The translations under genes and the position numbers were made by a program. Shown one piece after another: positions 46,851 through 60,240 of a stretch of 64,000 bases of DNA. Numbering within the stretch: position 1 is the stretch's first letter; each line of letters begins with the position of its first letter. Below the pieces are notes generated by a model. It was given only the letters and a program-made list of their open reading frames with translations. It did no database searches and was not told the DNA's origin. Origin of the DNA: Datura wrightii (Eukaryota > Streptophyta > Magnoliopsida > Solanales > Solanaceae); contig JASDFA010000016.1 of the NCBI GenBank assembly GCA_035772735.1, forward strand, positions 149,060,501 to 149,124,500, read 5' to 3'.

Positions 46851-49213
46851 TATCACAACCCGAACGGAGGCCTAGATCGTGGACACGGGACAAGGGACCC
46901 CAAGAGACCCCAAGTCGACCCATGGCTCAACCATACATCTAACTTAATAAATTAACTAAAGAATCAACAATATAAACTCAGCAGAAGTCTAACTCAACAT
47001 AACATCAGAATAAGCATCCGAAGCTTATTATATACATGAGTTTGAAAAGCCTCTAATTTGGACGAGTTCATGGGACAAGACCCCAACTAACTCAACAAGC
47101 TCAAAACTGAAATACATAAAGAAAGATAGATAATCTGGTCCTCAAAATATGAGGACTCACCAATAGCCAGATGCTAACTCCAATGAACTTCCTAAGAGCG
47201 AGGCTGAACCTAAGAGCTAGGTCCTATATCATGAAACAATACAACATAGAAAGTATGTTGTTAATATGTGGAATGTACCGAGTATGAAAGGTAAGTAAAA
47301 CTGCTTAAATAAAGTAAATCATTTAAAGTATTTCATATCATATCGTAAGATTTCAAGTCTGAGGGGAGGGTTGGCATGCACTCTTTATGAAATCATAAAC
47401 TTTTCATAAACATGACTATACATAGCTTCAATATATCATAGTTGACTCGAATGACTAAAAGCTGAAGTATGACATTTATAAGAAAAGTTGAACAATGAGT
47501 CAAACCTTACATTTAGAACATGCATGTATAAAATAATAACCATGACTAATGAGTATGAAAATCTGAATCATATAAATAATGGGGGACTCATCACCTACCT
47601 GACATACCATGATAGATCTTACATGGTCCCGACTATCACACTTAAGTGGGCAAAGCCGTCCAAAATGTTGCCAAGGATAAGGATGCTACAATGATATCGA
47701 TATCAAGTTGAAGGCCAATTCGGGCAAGGGAAAGCTCACAAGGGAGGTCCCAAGATATATAATAGTATCAACCTACATTGGCGCGTAGTTCGGGGCATAG
47801 GGTGATTGGACTTTAGCCCGCTCGGTGCTAGACTCTTCTCTCAAAAATATGCATATGCTCTGCATCGTATATAATGAAGCTCAACATGGAATCATGCATA
47901 AACTAAAGATCGTATGAAAACGAAGCTCAATAATAACATACATCTCAATTGAATTTGTGTATGTGAGAAACTTTAGTTCAAAACATACCAAAAGCTGAAC
48001 ATACTTGGGATCCCTTGCTCCAAAACCATGTTGTAAGCTATACGTAGGAAAATTTAACTCAAACATACCACAAGCTAAAATATGGAATTTGGGAGACTTC
48101 ACTCCAAAATAATGCGGTTAGCTTATTTCGGGAAAATCATTATTTGAAATCAACATGTGGCCATTGCCCAAAGCTTTGTCATAATTAGAATTGCTCAATT
48201 CTCATTGAAGACATAACTATAGACATGGGTAGTTTCAAATCATGCTTTGCAACATAATATCTCATTATTATCACATTTACTTTTCATGGTCATATAATCA
48301 GTGGGCTTTAACATTCTTAAAATCTAGAAACATAATCTTAATTGAAATCATTATAAAATCAGCCCATGCTTCACAATTTGATAATAAAATCATATTCTAC
48401 TCATACCCATGTAAAGAAATTGAATACTCATGCATTCGGGTAAAACCCCACACTTGATAATAATAGATTTTGATGATTCGATAGAAATTGGGCATGGATT
48501 TGGAAGAAGACACCCACTCATAACCCTACATCCCTGGAAGGGATGATTCTACCACTTCTTTGATTGCCGAAGATGAGATTCCAATGGAAACCTTGATGAC
48601 TTGCTCTGAATCACTCCCTCAACCTCTCAAATTTTCATGCATGGAATGAATTAACTTATAATATGTTTTCCCCTCTTAAAACCCTTCAAAATGAGCCTTA
48701 AACAACGTAGTACTGGTCTTAGGAACTTAGGAATTATGAAAAGACCTTTATTGAATTCGCAGGAAAATATTGCCAAGTGGTCCTAACGGACAACTTGACG
48801 CATAGTAGTCCTTAGCAATGACTCATTTCCTGGATTTTCAAGTTCACTGCCTCAATTACTTCATTTTACACAAAAATCACCCCACAACATACATCACGAC
48901 TCATTACCTCACCCAAGGAGTGGTGGTTTTCTTCCGTTAGGTACACTGCCTTAATTTCCCCTTCTTTCTTTCAACCCACCCCACGGCTGACCTTACAACT
49001 CGTGGGGTCTTACCACGAGTCACTTCCACGCCCATGGGGAACCTTCTCTTAAAAACTTCCCTGTTCTTCACTTCTCTCCCCACGAGTCACCAGACGACTC
49101 GTGGGTTGTCCTCATGAGTCGTCCCATGACTCGTCATGTACCTGCAAGACCAATTTCACATTTTTCCCCATTTTAACTCCCGGATCAGATCTTTAAATTT
49201 TAGGGGTATAACA
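46851..49213 (-). repeat. T3 5' LTR
   Basis: About 2363 bp, beginning TATCACAACC (the expected TG is mutated) and ending GGGGTATAACA. It is AT-rich, carries the GTGCTAGAC block near 47825 and, in 48780-49140, many ACGACTCGTGG / TGACTCA motifs. No gene. It is followed by ATAAC. Confidence 0.85.
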
Positions 49214-49761
49214 ATAACCTATATTAATACACTTTGAAAATAACTTAAAACGATGTAGTATAAGACCTTAGAGCATACGAATGATGAGAATACCCTTAGT
49301 AATTTCGCAGACAATAACTGCTCGTTAGTCCCCATGAGGGACCTAAGGACTCGTTACTCAAGGCCATGACTCATGGCATCATCCGCCACATGCACTATCT
49401 TAAATTTCAAATAATTTCCCTCTGTTGACCACGACCCATCCCACAAATCGTGGTGATTGACCACGAGTCATTGGGTCCTTCTGTGGTGTACACTGCCATC
49501 TCCCTTCTCCTTCTCAGTCACCACTTCCCACGACTGACTCAATGAGTCATAGGGTATGACCACGACTTGTGATAATGTCTATGGGGACCTTAAATCCCAA
49601 ATTTCAAACTCACATCCTAAGCCTCACAACGAGTCATCGCATGACTCGTCGTCTATCCCCACGGGTCACAATCATGACTCGTTCTGTGACCTAATGGCAT
49701 ATTTCAAATTTTCCTTTGTTTCAACTCCCGGGTTTGATCTTTAGGTTTCTGAGGTATATAA
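49214..49761 (-). repeat. T4 3' LTR fragment (T1 family)
   Basis: About 548 bp homologous to the T1 LTR (24420-24683 joined to 34309 onward). It is cut on the left by T3 and on the right meets a decayed polypurine region (CTTCCCCTTGGGAA, ATTCATCCTTGAATG). It includes an uninterrupted version of the N2 target (49475-49479). Confidence 0.85.
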
Positions 49762-51899
49762 ATATCTTCCCCTTGGGAATATTCATCCTTGAATGTTTAA
49801 AATCATACAAAAAATAAAAGAAAAATGCAATCGTCATACTCAAATACTGATCATTTAAGCCAAAAACTGATAGAATGACTATCTCTGATTCAAGCTACAT
49901 AGCGGAACTGAATTCATGAATCATACATACATCCATATACATAAATGAAACTTGGGCACATGAACTAAACATGAAAACTGATTAGGGTACTAGGGCAAAA
50001 CTGGTACCTCAAGCTAAAACTGAGCCGGTAGAGAATAAATGTGGGTATGTAGCCATCATGTTTGCTTCAGCTTCCCACATAGCTCCTTTAACATGTTGAT
50101 TCCTCCATAACACCTTGACTGAAGCTACTTCCTTGTTCCTTAGCCTTTGAACCTAACAATCCAGTATTTCCACTGGAACCTTTTCATAACTAAGGTTGTC
50201 TTACACCCCGACACTGTCCACTAGGAAAACTAAAGATGGATCATCCAAACACTTCTTTAAGAGCGATACATGAAATACAGGATGCACAAAAGCTAATTCT
50301 GAGGGAAAGTCCAATTCATATGCTATCTTGCTAATCCGTTTCACAATCCAGTAGGGGCCAATATAACGAGGGCTGAGTTTTCCTTTCTTTCAAAACCTCA
50401 TCACTCCGTTCATGGGAGACACCTTTAGAAATACCCAATCATCTACTACGAATTCTAGTTCTCTCCTTCTCACATTGGCATAGGACCTTTGATGACTTTG
50501 AGCTATTTTCAACCAGTCCCGTATGAGCTGAACCTTCTCCATGGCCTCCTGGACTGAATTTGGTCCTATGATCGCCACTTCACCAACTTTGAACAAACAA
50601 ATAGGCGATCTACATCTTCGCCTATAGAGAGCCTCAAACGGAGCCATTTAAATATTTGAATGGTAGTTGTTTTTATATGCAAACTCGATAAGAGGCACAT
50701 TATCATCCCAACTACCTTTGAAGTCAATCACGCATAATCTCAACATTTCCTCAAGAGTCTGAATTGTCCGCTGTACTTGACCATCCATTTGTGGGTGAAA
50801 TGCTATATTGAGCTTAACCTGAGTACTAGTCCTTTTTGAAAAGACCTCCAAAATTGAGAGGTAAATTGGGTACCTATGTCTGATATGATGGACAAAGGCA
50901 CTCCGTGCAACCGAACTAGCTCTCAGATGTATAGTTTAGCATAATCCTCAGTCGAATCCATGGTTTTGACATGTAAGAAATAAGCGGCCTTGGTCAACCT
51001 ATCTACCACAACCCAAATGGAGTCATATTGCTGTCGAGTGTGAGGCAACCTTGTGATGAAGTCCATATTGATTTCTTCCCATTTCCAAGAAGGAATACTG
51101 ATATACTGAAGCACACCCCCCGTTCTCTGGTGCTCGACCTTCACTTGCTGACAGTTTGGACACTTAGCTACAAATTATATGATATCCTTCTTCATGCCAT
51201 TCCACCAATAGATTTCCATAAGTCACGGTACATCTTGGTGGAACCTGGATGGATAGAATACCTAGATCCATGAGCCTCGTGCAACATCTAGATCCTCAAA
51301 TCATCAATATCCAAAACACATATGTGACCCTGTTACCGAAGCACAACATCTCCTCCTTTGGAGAAGACCTCTACCTTCTAATTCTGAATGATTTCCTTTA
51401 ACTTTACCAAAATAGGGTCTTCGTCTCGCCTAGCTCTTAAATTAGTCACCAAAGAAAATTTTGATCCATTCTAAAAAACACCACCACCATCGGTCGAGTC
51501 AACCAACTGAACTCCCAACCTTGCGAGTCGATGCACATCCCTTACCAGCTCCTTCTTCCCCTCATCCACATGGGACACACTCTCTACAGAGAGTCTAGTA
51601 AGTGTGTCTACTACTACATTGACCTTACTCAGATGCTAAAGGACACTCATATCATAGTCCTTGAGTAGCTCCAACCACATCCTTTGCCGAAGATTGAGGT
51701 CCTTCTGGGTAAACACATATTTTAAACTCTTATGGTCCGTAAATACATCTACGTGGACCCTGTACAAAAAATGTCTCTATAACTTCAAGACAAATACCAT
51801 CGCCGCCTATTCAAGGTCATGGGTTGGGTAATTTATCTCATGAACTTTAACCTGTCTAGAAGCATATGCTATAACTTTCCCGTGAAGCATCACAATACA
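49762..51899 (-). pseudogene. T4 RNase H (partial), integrase and chromodomain
   Basis: Minus-strand Tekay-type pol 3' part. 51899-51500 is RNase H remnants, cut by T5. 51270-50850 is the integrase zinc region and core (WKWEEINMDFITRLP, DSIWVVVDRLTKAAYFL, ISDIGTQF with Ile for the usual Arg). 50850-50390 is the C-terminal region (APFEALYRRRCRSPI, ELEFVVDDWVFLKVSPM). 50330-50030 is the chromodomain (NKEVASVKVLWRNQHV). Frameshifts and stops are frequent. 49762-50010 is untranslated. Confidence 0.85.
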
Positions 51900-52685
51900 T
51901 GTAATACCCCAGAGATGCCTAATAATAGACTCGGGAGTTGAATTTGAAAAGTGTAGAAAACTAGTAAAAAATCACAGGACGGGTGACCCAACGACTTGTG
52001 GTTGGATAGCACGAGTCATCGTAAGCTGTCGTGGTTTGGGAAGTACAAGAAAGCAGTGGAGACAACGAATGGTGTAATGACTTGTTTTCAGGAACAACGA
52101 GTCGTAGTTACCAATCGTTGGAAGGACTAGACTTAGGCTTAGGGGGAAATAACAGGGCGTCCCACGATTCATTGTAAGAGGCAAAAATCCATTGTTTCTA
52201 GTCGTTATTTGAGGTTGTTTGAGGGTTGAGGATTTCAGGGCATTCAATGGATAGAGACCATGACTCATTGGATGCCACCATGAGTCGTGGTGAGGCTTGT
52301 CGAAAGAAAAGTTAGATTTGGTGAAGGGGTTGACAACGGTGGATCCAATGACCCGTTTGATTGAAGCAACGACTCGTCGTGATGAGTCATGGGAATAATA
52401 TGAGTATTTCATGATGCAGTGGACCCAAAGACTCATTACCAAGAGTCGTGGTATGTTGCAACGACCCGTTGAGTCGGCCATTGGTCCGTCCGGAGCAGTT
52501 TTTAGGGAAATAATTTTAAGGTAATTTTTGACTTTTCCACATTTTAATACCCTAAAACTATGACATTTTTGATATTCTTCTGAGTGTGATAAGATATGTT
52601 AAGTCCTTTATGTATGCCCATTCTCATGCAAAAGCTTAGAGAGATTTTTGGGAGATTCAAGGTCTGTTTTAGAATGGGTGAAATT
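51900..52685 (+). repeat. T5: 5' piece of an LTR of the T2 family
   Basis: It starts TGTAATACCCC exactly at the break in T4 RNase H and follows the T2 LTR 7642-8500 closely, with a deletion of about 100 bases near 52670. ACGACTCGT-type motifs are abundant. It is cut by T6. Confidence 0.85.
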
Positions 52686-55600
52686 TGTTACACCCCATAA
52701 AATTTTTGGTGATTATTTTATGTTTCTATGCTATGTTAAGGGAAGTACAAGTTGTATATTGATTGTAGATGACAAGGGAAATGTGTACGAATGGAAAAAC
52801 AAAGAGTATGTGAAGTTTATAAATTAGGGTCAATTTTAAATGACCATATCTCCCAATATATAATGAACTAGAAGCCCTAAAACCTATAAAATTAAAGGTA
52901 TTTAGGTCTAGTTCTTATAACATCAAACTGCTAGTCAATCGGAGTTTGGAGTAAAAAGTTATGGGCATTTTACTAAAGGCCCATTAACCAGTGACGTAAG
53001 CCCCGCCTCCACCGCCCTACCCCTATTTATTTAAGTTGTTTGCTGCTCAAATCATATCATTCCTATCCAAATTCGAGCTGCCTACTTAGGGTAAACTTCT
53101 CTCTGTATTTTACAGACAAAAGCCAATATAAATTAAGGCAAATAATCAACCAAAGTTTCAAGACAAGTGAAGAAGATCATTACAAAGTTGAAGAGAGGCA
53201 TTGTGAAGCTGCTATGTCTGCAACCATGTTAAGCTTCCTAGATACTCCATATTAGTAGGAGTGGAAGACAAGAAAAGGTTTTTACCTGTTTTTATAGGTT
53301 TATACAAATGTGTTTTGATGGGTATATACTCCTTTTATGTTGGGGAATAATCACAAGAAAATCTAGGAAATTGTCTCAAACCAGGCTTGTTACATGAGTG
53401 TAACATCACAGAATTGAATAATACTAAACATGGTTGCTGGAGGAAAGAAGAGATTAAGGAAAACTCGTTGGAACAAGGTGTGTAAGGCGCTCTTTGTCTC
53501 TTGATTTCAAGCACGAACTTGTGCTGCAGATGAATCCGGCATTCCCCTGTACTTAATTTATGTAGTAGCAATTATGGTTCTTACCTGTTCTTAGAATTAC
53601 TTGGTATTACATTATGATTTGCTAAAGAGTTGGAACACATGAGCGTGAAGTGAAGAGGGCAATTGCCTTTGATTATGGGCACTATGAGCTGGTCCTTTAT
53701 ATTATGTTATGTATTTGTTGTGTCAAAGGTGTTCACATCAGGGTTGATAGGGAATTTTGGTAAACATGGCAAGACGACGATGCGCGAACAAACCTAACAT
53801 TTGAAATTGGGTTTAACTCAATAAGGGCTAGCGAGGGTGATGAAATGGAATTGCCTTACAATAGTTACATACCCTCTTATATGTATGTTTTAAGGTGCTT
53901 ATTTCCATGAGAGAGTCCCCCAATCCCTCTCCCATAAGCTAAGCGACTAATTAACGTATTTCTTCATTAACTGATACGTTAAACTTCAAAAATAGAACTT
54001 GAATGTGTAAACTATTGATATTTTTATAGAACCATCTTTATGGTCAGGTTATGCACAGTATCTTGATGTTAGTAGGTTATACAAAAACCACAATATATGT
54101 ATACGCTTATTCATACGTTCAAGTTACACACTAAGGCGGCAAGAATTGCCATTAGAAAGTTTCTATGTCTTTATTAGAGATCTTGAGGTATCTAAACCTC
54201 CTGAGAATTGTTTGAGGCTTCAAGTAGACACGTTGCACACTCTTTGAAAGTTGTATATGTGTAAGGAGGTTAACCCTAGTGTAAAAGTTGAGGTGCTAGT
54301 ACAGAAGGAAAAATAAGAGTAAATGTTAGACCTTTTAAGGTAACTTGTGAGTTATATTCTCTCTGCCTGTAGTTGATTTAAAAAAACCTTTGAGCGATGT
54401 TAAAATATGAGCAAGACGATGTTTAAGAGATGAGGTTGACAATTAGGTAGAAAGGTAAGTGTGTATAAGAATTTCTGGAATAATGAACACATGAGTAAAT
54501 AATTAAGTAGGGAATCACGAATCCTGTTAGGAAAAGAATTTATGATGAATACGAGAAGTAAAGCTAAAGGTTGTTAACAGAGATGATAAGTGTTTTGATT
54601 ATTAATGAGTTAGGAAAATGGATTGCATGATTTACCCTGTTCTAAAGACGTTTAGAAAAAAGTTATAAATAAAGTTGTTTATGTTCAGTTGTGTTAAGCT
54701 AATGAAAGGCCAGTAAAGTGTTAAGTTCTTAAGAAATGATTAGAATCGAATATTTTGAGATAGTGACTCAAGTTAAGGAGAAGTTATTCATCGTACTTTT
54801 TAAACAATTATCTTTGATTAATTGTTCTAAGAGTTAGATTAACTTTTTCAAGTTTTAAAGGATTTTTTTCTTGGATGTTTCTAAACTTTATAATGCCGCT
54901 AAGCTTTTGTAAGCTCCTCATATATTGCAAAGATTCACATGAGCTTTTCCTACGTTGTCTAAAGCATGACTATAATTTTTTATTTAACTTAAGGCAGCCC
55001 TTAGACAGTTGCCTAGCATTCTTATGTTAAAGAGCTCCAAGTTTGAGATACGCAAGTTATGTCTTCCTGTTAAGTTAACTCGAGATGTGATATGATGTGA
55101 AACATATGAGGTATGCTCACAATTCTTGATATAAAAGTATGAAAGTAAAATGAGTATAAACATGAAATGAATGCTAAGATTGCTAATAGAAAATGTTATG
55201 TTAAACTATTCATCTCTTCTCCTCGTGTTAGTATTGCTAAGAGATGTTTAAAATTATGAACGTGTGTCTACACTGTCTTTATGATATTCCAGTTCTAGGA
55301 ACTTCCCTAGAATTCATTGACAGCCTATGTATGTATTTGAATGTTAAATGAAAGACCTATATGTGTATGGAATAATTGTAGCATTAGGGGTTGTGGTAAG
55401 ATCCTACACATGTTATAGTTACTGAGTCGGCATATTTCATGGTTGTCAGTATTCAAATAGTCTGTATGACCCCTATCAGCTCCATTTATGATTGCAATTG
55501 AGATTTGTTTTTATTTATACCCCGGTATGATACACCGACTGGAGATATTTTTATTTTACCCTGGTATGATACACCGGATGGAGATATTTTTATTTTTACC

Positions 55601-55690
55601 TTGGTGTGGTACACCGGCTAGAGGTATTTTTATTTTACCCCGGTATGGTACACTGGGTGGAGATATTTTTATCTTATCTCGGTGTGGTGC
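52686..55690 (+). repeat. T6: long LTR-like noncoding sequence
   Basis: It starts TGTTACACCCC exactly at the break in T5, as an LTR would. There is a TATA-like TATTTATTTAAG near 53026 and an AT-rich downstream part without ORFs. It ends with a tandem repeat and is cut by F1. I read it as the 5' portion of a chromovirus LTR of about 3 kb or more. No primer site or coding region is seen before 55690. Confidence 0.6.
55500..55690 (+). repeat. Minisatellite, about 40-bp unit
   Basis: Tandem units start at 55500, 55542, 55581, 55621 and 55660, each GAGATATTTTTATTTTACC followed by CGGTATGATACACCGG-like sequence. The fifth unit is cut short by the F1 LTR. Each unit contains the inverted repeat CCGGTATGATACACCGG. 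Confidence 0.85.
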
Positions 55691-55854
55691 TGTTATACCC
55701 CGTAAGATTTCCGACACCTAGATGCCCTATTTGCATGGTGGTTAGGAATATTTGAAAGCCATACGTGCTAGAGAAAGGCCCGGGAAAGGATCGAACAGAT
55801 AACCTGTCGAACCATCATGGAAGGAGCCAAGGGAGAGCCCCTCCGCGATGGCAA

Positions 55855-55925
55855 CGTGTCACAGAGGTGGAGCCTCCGCGTTGGCTCCGTAACACGTTGG
55901 TCCTATCCAGGCTCAAGTATATAAA
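55855..55925 (+). promoter_or_regulatory. F1 LTR promoter: inverted repeat plus TATA box
   Basis: CGTGTCACAGAGG (55855-55867) and GCTCCGTAACACG (55884-55896) are arms of a decayed inverted repeat. A TATATAAA box follows at 55918-55925. The spacing (21 bases) and sequence parallel the N LTR promoters. Confidence 0.65.
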
Positions 55926-57391
55926 GCCCCACTTTGGTTTATTACTATTTAAAACATAAGAAATTTCCAGAAAACGCAGAGGACTAGAGGAGAACAAAGA
56001 GGGTAAATATATTTTCGTCCGATTACGCTGCTAAACGTAGTCCAAACCCAAATTAACCTCAGATACCGAGGTATTTAGCAGCAGAGAGCATTCCTACAGA
56101 TTTAGTTTCGCGAAATACGGCCGACGAATCATCGAGCTACCAGACTAAGGTAAGTGGAATTACTCCAAACTAGTGTCTATGTGTTCCTAGCTGTGAAGTG
56201 AATACTTCTCCCTTCTGGACTTCTGAAAAATAGTGAGTTTTCGACCGTCTTTTGATAAGCCTAAGTTTAGGCTATAATTATATCGAAAATGATGTCGTCC
56301 TTCAGAATAAAGTTGTATTTAGTACTGATTGATATATATATTAATGCAGTTTTGGGGAATAGCTGAAATACTGACCAAGCTACGCCGGTTAGTCGGGAAA
56401 TCAGAAGTGAAGGTATGTAAAGCTAGTTTCCTCGGCAAGTTAGTAGTCTCGGTATAGTAAAGTAGTTTAAAGGCCAGTAAAATGTTCAGAAGTCATGTGT
56501 TATGTTTATTACGAATGTTGGTACGATATTGGAAGCATCATGTTATGTATAGCGTGAAACTTGCTAACACGATATAAATTCTAATACGAGTGTTAGGAAC
56601 TGTACAACATGCCCAGTATGTGATTTAGTAAAGAATGTTAGGATATTATGGTACTCAGTTGAAACCTAGTAAAGCAATGTAAATACCTGTAAGGTATCTC
56701 AGAAGTAGAATGATAGGTTAAAGAAGTTTAGAAAGCATGTTAGAAATAGTAAATCATGCTACTATAGAAACTCAGTTATACAGCATGGTTTCCAGCAGAA
56801 AAACTATATCTTGTTCAACATGAGACTCAGTACAGTATGGCAGAAGATTATATTTATATGCATATACCATTATCAGTCTCAGCATGTATTAAATACATAC
56901 ATACCACTATCACTAGTCAGCATATAGTATGTACAGATACTTTATCATCACTAGCTTCAGCATGTGGTATATGCAGGTAGTATTACTAGTTGAGACCACT
57001 ATATTGTCTAAGGGTTGGATTACCTAGCATTCATGACCGCCCCAGGGTTAATAGCTGTATCGACTCGTCCGCTAGAGGGCGAGGATACGTCGCTCTACGG
57101 AGTGGCATGCCGTCCCACAGGGGACGAAGATGGGATGCCAGTTTCCCCATATTGTGCCTTGGTCGGCCCTTATACACCCCCGTCGAGCGGGTACGCCCGG
57201 GCTGTTGATTCAGGAGTCCTTCGGACTTAGGTACAGTTATAGTTAGGGGCTCAGCGAGCCTAAGTGCATACCCTGGGGACTAGCAGGACGCTTATAGTTA
57301 TTATAGGAGATGGGACGACCGGGGTAGGGGTATAGATTGCGTGTTGGCTATACCTCCCGGCTTATGTGGGCCGGGTAAGGTTTGTGTGTGC

Positions 57392-57425
57392 TATGTTATG
57401 TTATGTTATGTTATGTTATGTTATG
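57392..57425 (+). repeat. Microsatellite (ATGTT)n
   Basis: Six to seven perfect ATGTT units inside the F1 LTR. Confidence 0.9.
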
Positions 57426-58280
57426 GCATGTTACACTAGATACGAGTAGATCGACAGTAGAATGATACATCTCCAGGTATGACTCCTACTCCTTCTAGTA
57501 TAGTTAAGAGTAGGCATAGTTTTACATTTTCAATCAGTTAGTCTATTCCTTCCTATTTAAGTTCCATTAGTTGTGTTGTTGTTTTCAGATATTTCTTTCA
57601 GTTATTGTTTTACATACTCAGTACCAGTGGTACTGATGCCCCTTGGGGGCGCTGCATTACTTGCCTGCAGGTACTCATAGATGAGGGGCCGATACCTCGT
57701 GATTCCAGCCAGCTCACAGGGTCATCAGCTCCAGTCATCCGGAGCTAGATAGCTAGAGGTTTATCCCTTTTCTTTTGTTGTACAACATGGGTAGGCTGGG
57801 GCCCTATCCCGACCATCTTATCAGTGTTCTTAGAGGCTTGTAGTCTTTATATATTTCCCTGTGGTCAGATGAGCCGGTCGTGTGAGGCCGTGCAGTTGTA
57901 TAGCTGTTAGTACTTCTATTTCTTTTCTGTTGGCCATGTGGGGCCATAGCTTGACAGTAGTGGTGACCTTGCCGGTCACGTAGCTTCCCAACATTTCATT
58001 GTTGAGTTACAGATAACTAGACAGCATGGTGGCCTTGTCGGTCCGCATAGGCTCCCCTATATTGATATGTTTATGGTTAGCTGTTAGTAGAGGTACAGGT
58101 GGCTATAGGCCTAGTCGGCCGGAGGCCGTATTTACAACAGTTATATAGCTCGTTGTTTCCCTGAATCTGAGTTAGAGCCAGCCAGGCACCAGATGTGCTC
58201 AAGCTCAGTAGTCTAGCAGTTCTGGTCCTAGTAGGGCACCAGGTGCCAGTCATACCCCCCAAAGCGGGGTGTGAAAAACT

Positions 58281-58292
58281 TGGTATCAGAGC
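58281..58292 (+). other. F1 primer-binding site (initiator tRNA-Met)
   Basis: TGGTATCAGAGC, perfect complement of the tRNA-Met 3' region, four bases after the LTR. 58293-58488 is leader, with a splice-acceptor-like TTCTTTGGTTACAG just before the gag ATG. Confidence 0.92.
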
Positions 58293-58488
58293 AGGTCGTA
58301 TTCCAGGGAGTCTGCAAGCCGTGCTAAATAGAGTCCTGCCTATGGATGTGTTGTGCACCACATACTATGGGTAGGGGGCTACAAGGCATGATAGAATGGT
58401 TGTCTTTTATTCTTATTCAGTCGTGTTGTAGAGCGGTACAATATAGGGTTGAGTCCCTAAAGCTTACTGTATTCTTTGGTTACAGATA

Positions 58489-59830
58489 ATGTCAGACCAG
58501 CGACATCCTATCACAGGCCGGAGCTTAGATATTGTAGCAGGGGAAGGCACCAGCAGGATGCCTCACCCTCGTTTAGAAATAGCCCGATCAGAGGGCACTA
58601 CAGAGGCATCCTCCCAGCCTTCTCAGCAGTCTCCACCACATCATGAGCCACTTGGGGCGACACTACCTCCAGCAGTCCCCATACCGATACCTTCCGACCA
58701 GGAGGTTAGAAGTGCGGTAGTCATGTTAGCACAGATGATGGCTGCTCAGCGTCAGTCGATGCCATCTATTGTTGCGGAGTCTTCAGGAGGGCCCGATAGT
58801 TCGAGGGTCCGAGAGTTCTTGGCTCTGAATCCCCCACAGTTTACAGGTACGGACCGAACAGAGGACCCTCAGGATTTTCTAGATCAAATACAGAGAATTT
58901 TCAGGGTTATGCATGCCACGCCTACAGAATCAGTTGAGTTGGCAGCATTCCGATTACGGGACATAGCCGTATTGTGGTATGAAAGCTGGGAATGGTCCCG
59001 AGGGAGAGATGTTTCCCCTCTGACCTGGTCCAGCTTCTCAGGAGCTTTTCTGGATCACTATTTGCCGCGGGAGATTCGACAGGCCCGGGTAGACCAGTTC
59101 CTACATCTAGAGTAGGGGGCCATGAGTGTTCGGGAATATGACTTGCGGTTTGATTCTTTGGCCCGATACGCACCGACCTTTGTTGATACCATGGCATCCA
59201 AAGTACACCGCTTTATCATGGGGTTGAATCCAGAATATGTTGAGACTTGTATTACGGCCACACTGCGAGAGGACATGGATATTGCCCGAGTTCAGGCATT
59301 TTCCCAGAATATTGAGGGTATCAGGCAGCGGCATCGGGTGATCAGGAGGACCAATTAGGAACAGCGCCACCGGGACAGGCCAGTTGAGTTACAGAGGGAG
59401 GCTTGGGGAGGACCTAGGCCACGATTGTTAGATAGGCCGCCCAGGCCCCCGCCTCCACCACAGTTGCAGAGGGGTAGATTTAGCCATAGGGGGCAGTCAG
59501 AGACCGGCAGAGGCTCGCAGATGGCAGATTCACCATTATAGAGGAGGGCGGAGCAGAGTAGGTATACCCTACAACTTTTCCCTATATGTAGCCGATTCCA
59601 TCCTGGAGCATGCAGGTATGCCTCCACCGGATGTTATATTTGTGGCCAAGAAGTCCATTTGATGATAGATTGCCCAGCCAGAGGTCAAGAGGATCGGGAG
59701 AGACAGGACAGGGCATCCGCAGGGTCACGAGCTAAGCATCCTCGGTAGGGCGCAGGCCCTCAGTTTCAGCAGGCAGGGGTCGAGGCAGATCAGAGGCCTC
59801 CAGTGCAGGTGCGGGTCCAAGCCGCACATA
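58489..59830 (+). pseudogene. F1 gag
   Basis: ATG 58489 (MSDQRHPITGRS). The N-terminus is Pro/Ser-rich, then VREFLALNPPQFTGTDRTED, the gag core (DIAVLWYESWEW, LDHYLPREIRQARV) and SVREYDLRFDSLARYAP. TAG at 59113-59115 follows HLE (Gln in relatives), and TAG at 59356-59358. A Pro-rich stretch (RPPRPPPPPQLQRG) leads to the CCHC knuckle CYICGQEVHLMIDC near 59632. A frameshift near 59830 separates it from protease. Capsid and nucleocapsid role. Confidence 0.87.
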
Positions 59831-60240
59831 TGCTTTACTAGGGAGGCAAGATTCAGAAGCGTCACCTGATGTCGTGACAGGTATGCTAACTATCTGCTCA
59901 CACCCTTCTTATGTATTGATTGATCCAGGGTCTACTTTGTCCTACATTACTCCATTTGTGGCACGAAAGTTCAATATTGCACCAGAATTATTGCAGTAGC
60001 CCTTTTTAGTATCCACGCCCGTCGGTGACTCTATTGTAGCTAGCAAAATTTACCGAGGGTGTACAGTAGAGGTTGCTGACCGTCAGACCACAGTAGATCT
60101 GGTCGAGTTAGAAATGATAGACTTCGATGCCATAATGGGTATGGATTGGCTAGTGCCGTGCTTTGCCAATGTTGAATGTTGGACCAAGACGGTCCGATTC
60201 CACTTTCCAGGAGAAGCAGTGCGAGAGTGGAAGGGCAGCA
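59831..60240 (+). pseudogene. F1 protease
   Basis: The frame reads SPDVVTGMLTIC, then the active-site region LIDPGSTLSYITPFV (DPG, as in many Tekay proteases). A TAG at 59997-59999 stands where Gln is expected. It continues to MIDFDAIMGMDWL. It releases the mature proteins from the polyprotein in active relatives. Confidence 0.83.

Larger units (their letters stand above)
55691..58276 (+). repeat. F1 5' LTR
   Basis: 2586 bp from TGTTATACCCC to GGGGTGTGAAA (the final CA is mutated to AA). It holds the promoter at 55855-55925, a GT-AG-like 5' region, a pentanucleotide microsatellite at 57392-57425, and no gene. Similarity to F2 over the first 1.1 kb is only moderate. Confidence 0.87.

Noticed and set aside
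52686..55690. T6 region as a host gene or its promoter
   Set aside because: There is no ORF above noise, and it starts with an LTR-type TGTTACACCCC exactly where another LTR is broken.
55500..55690. CRISPR-like array
   Set aside because: Units are contiguous tandem repeats without unique spacers in plant nuclear DNA; this is a minisatellite.
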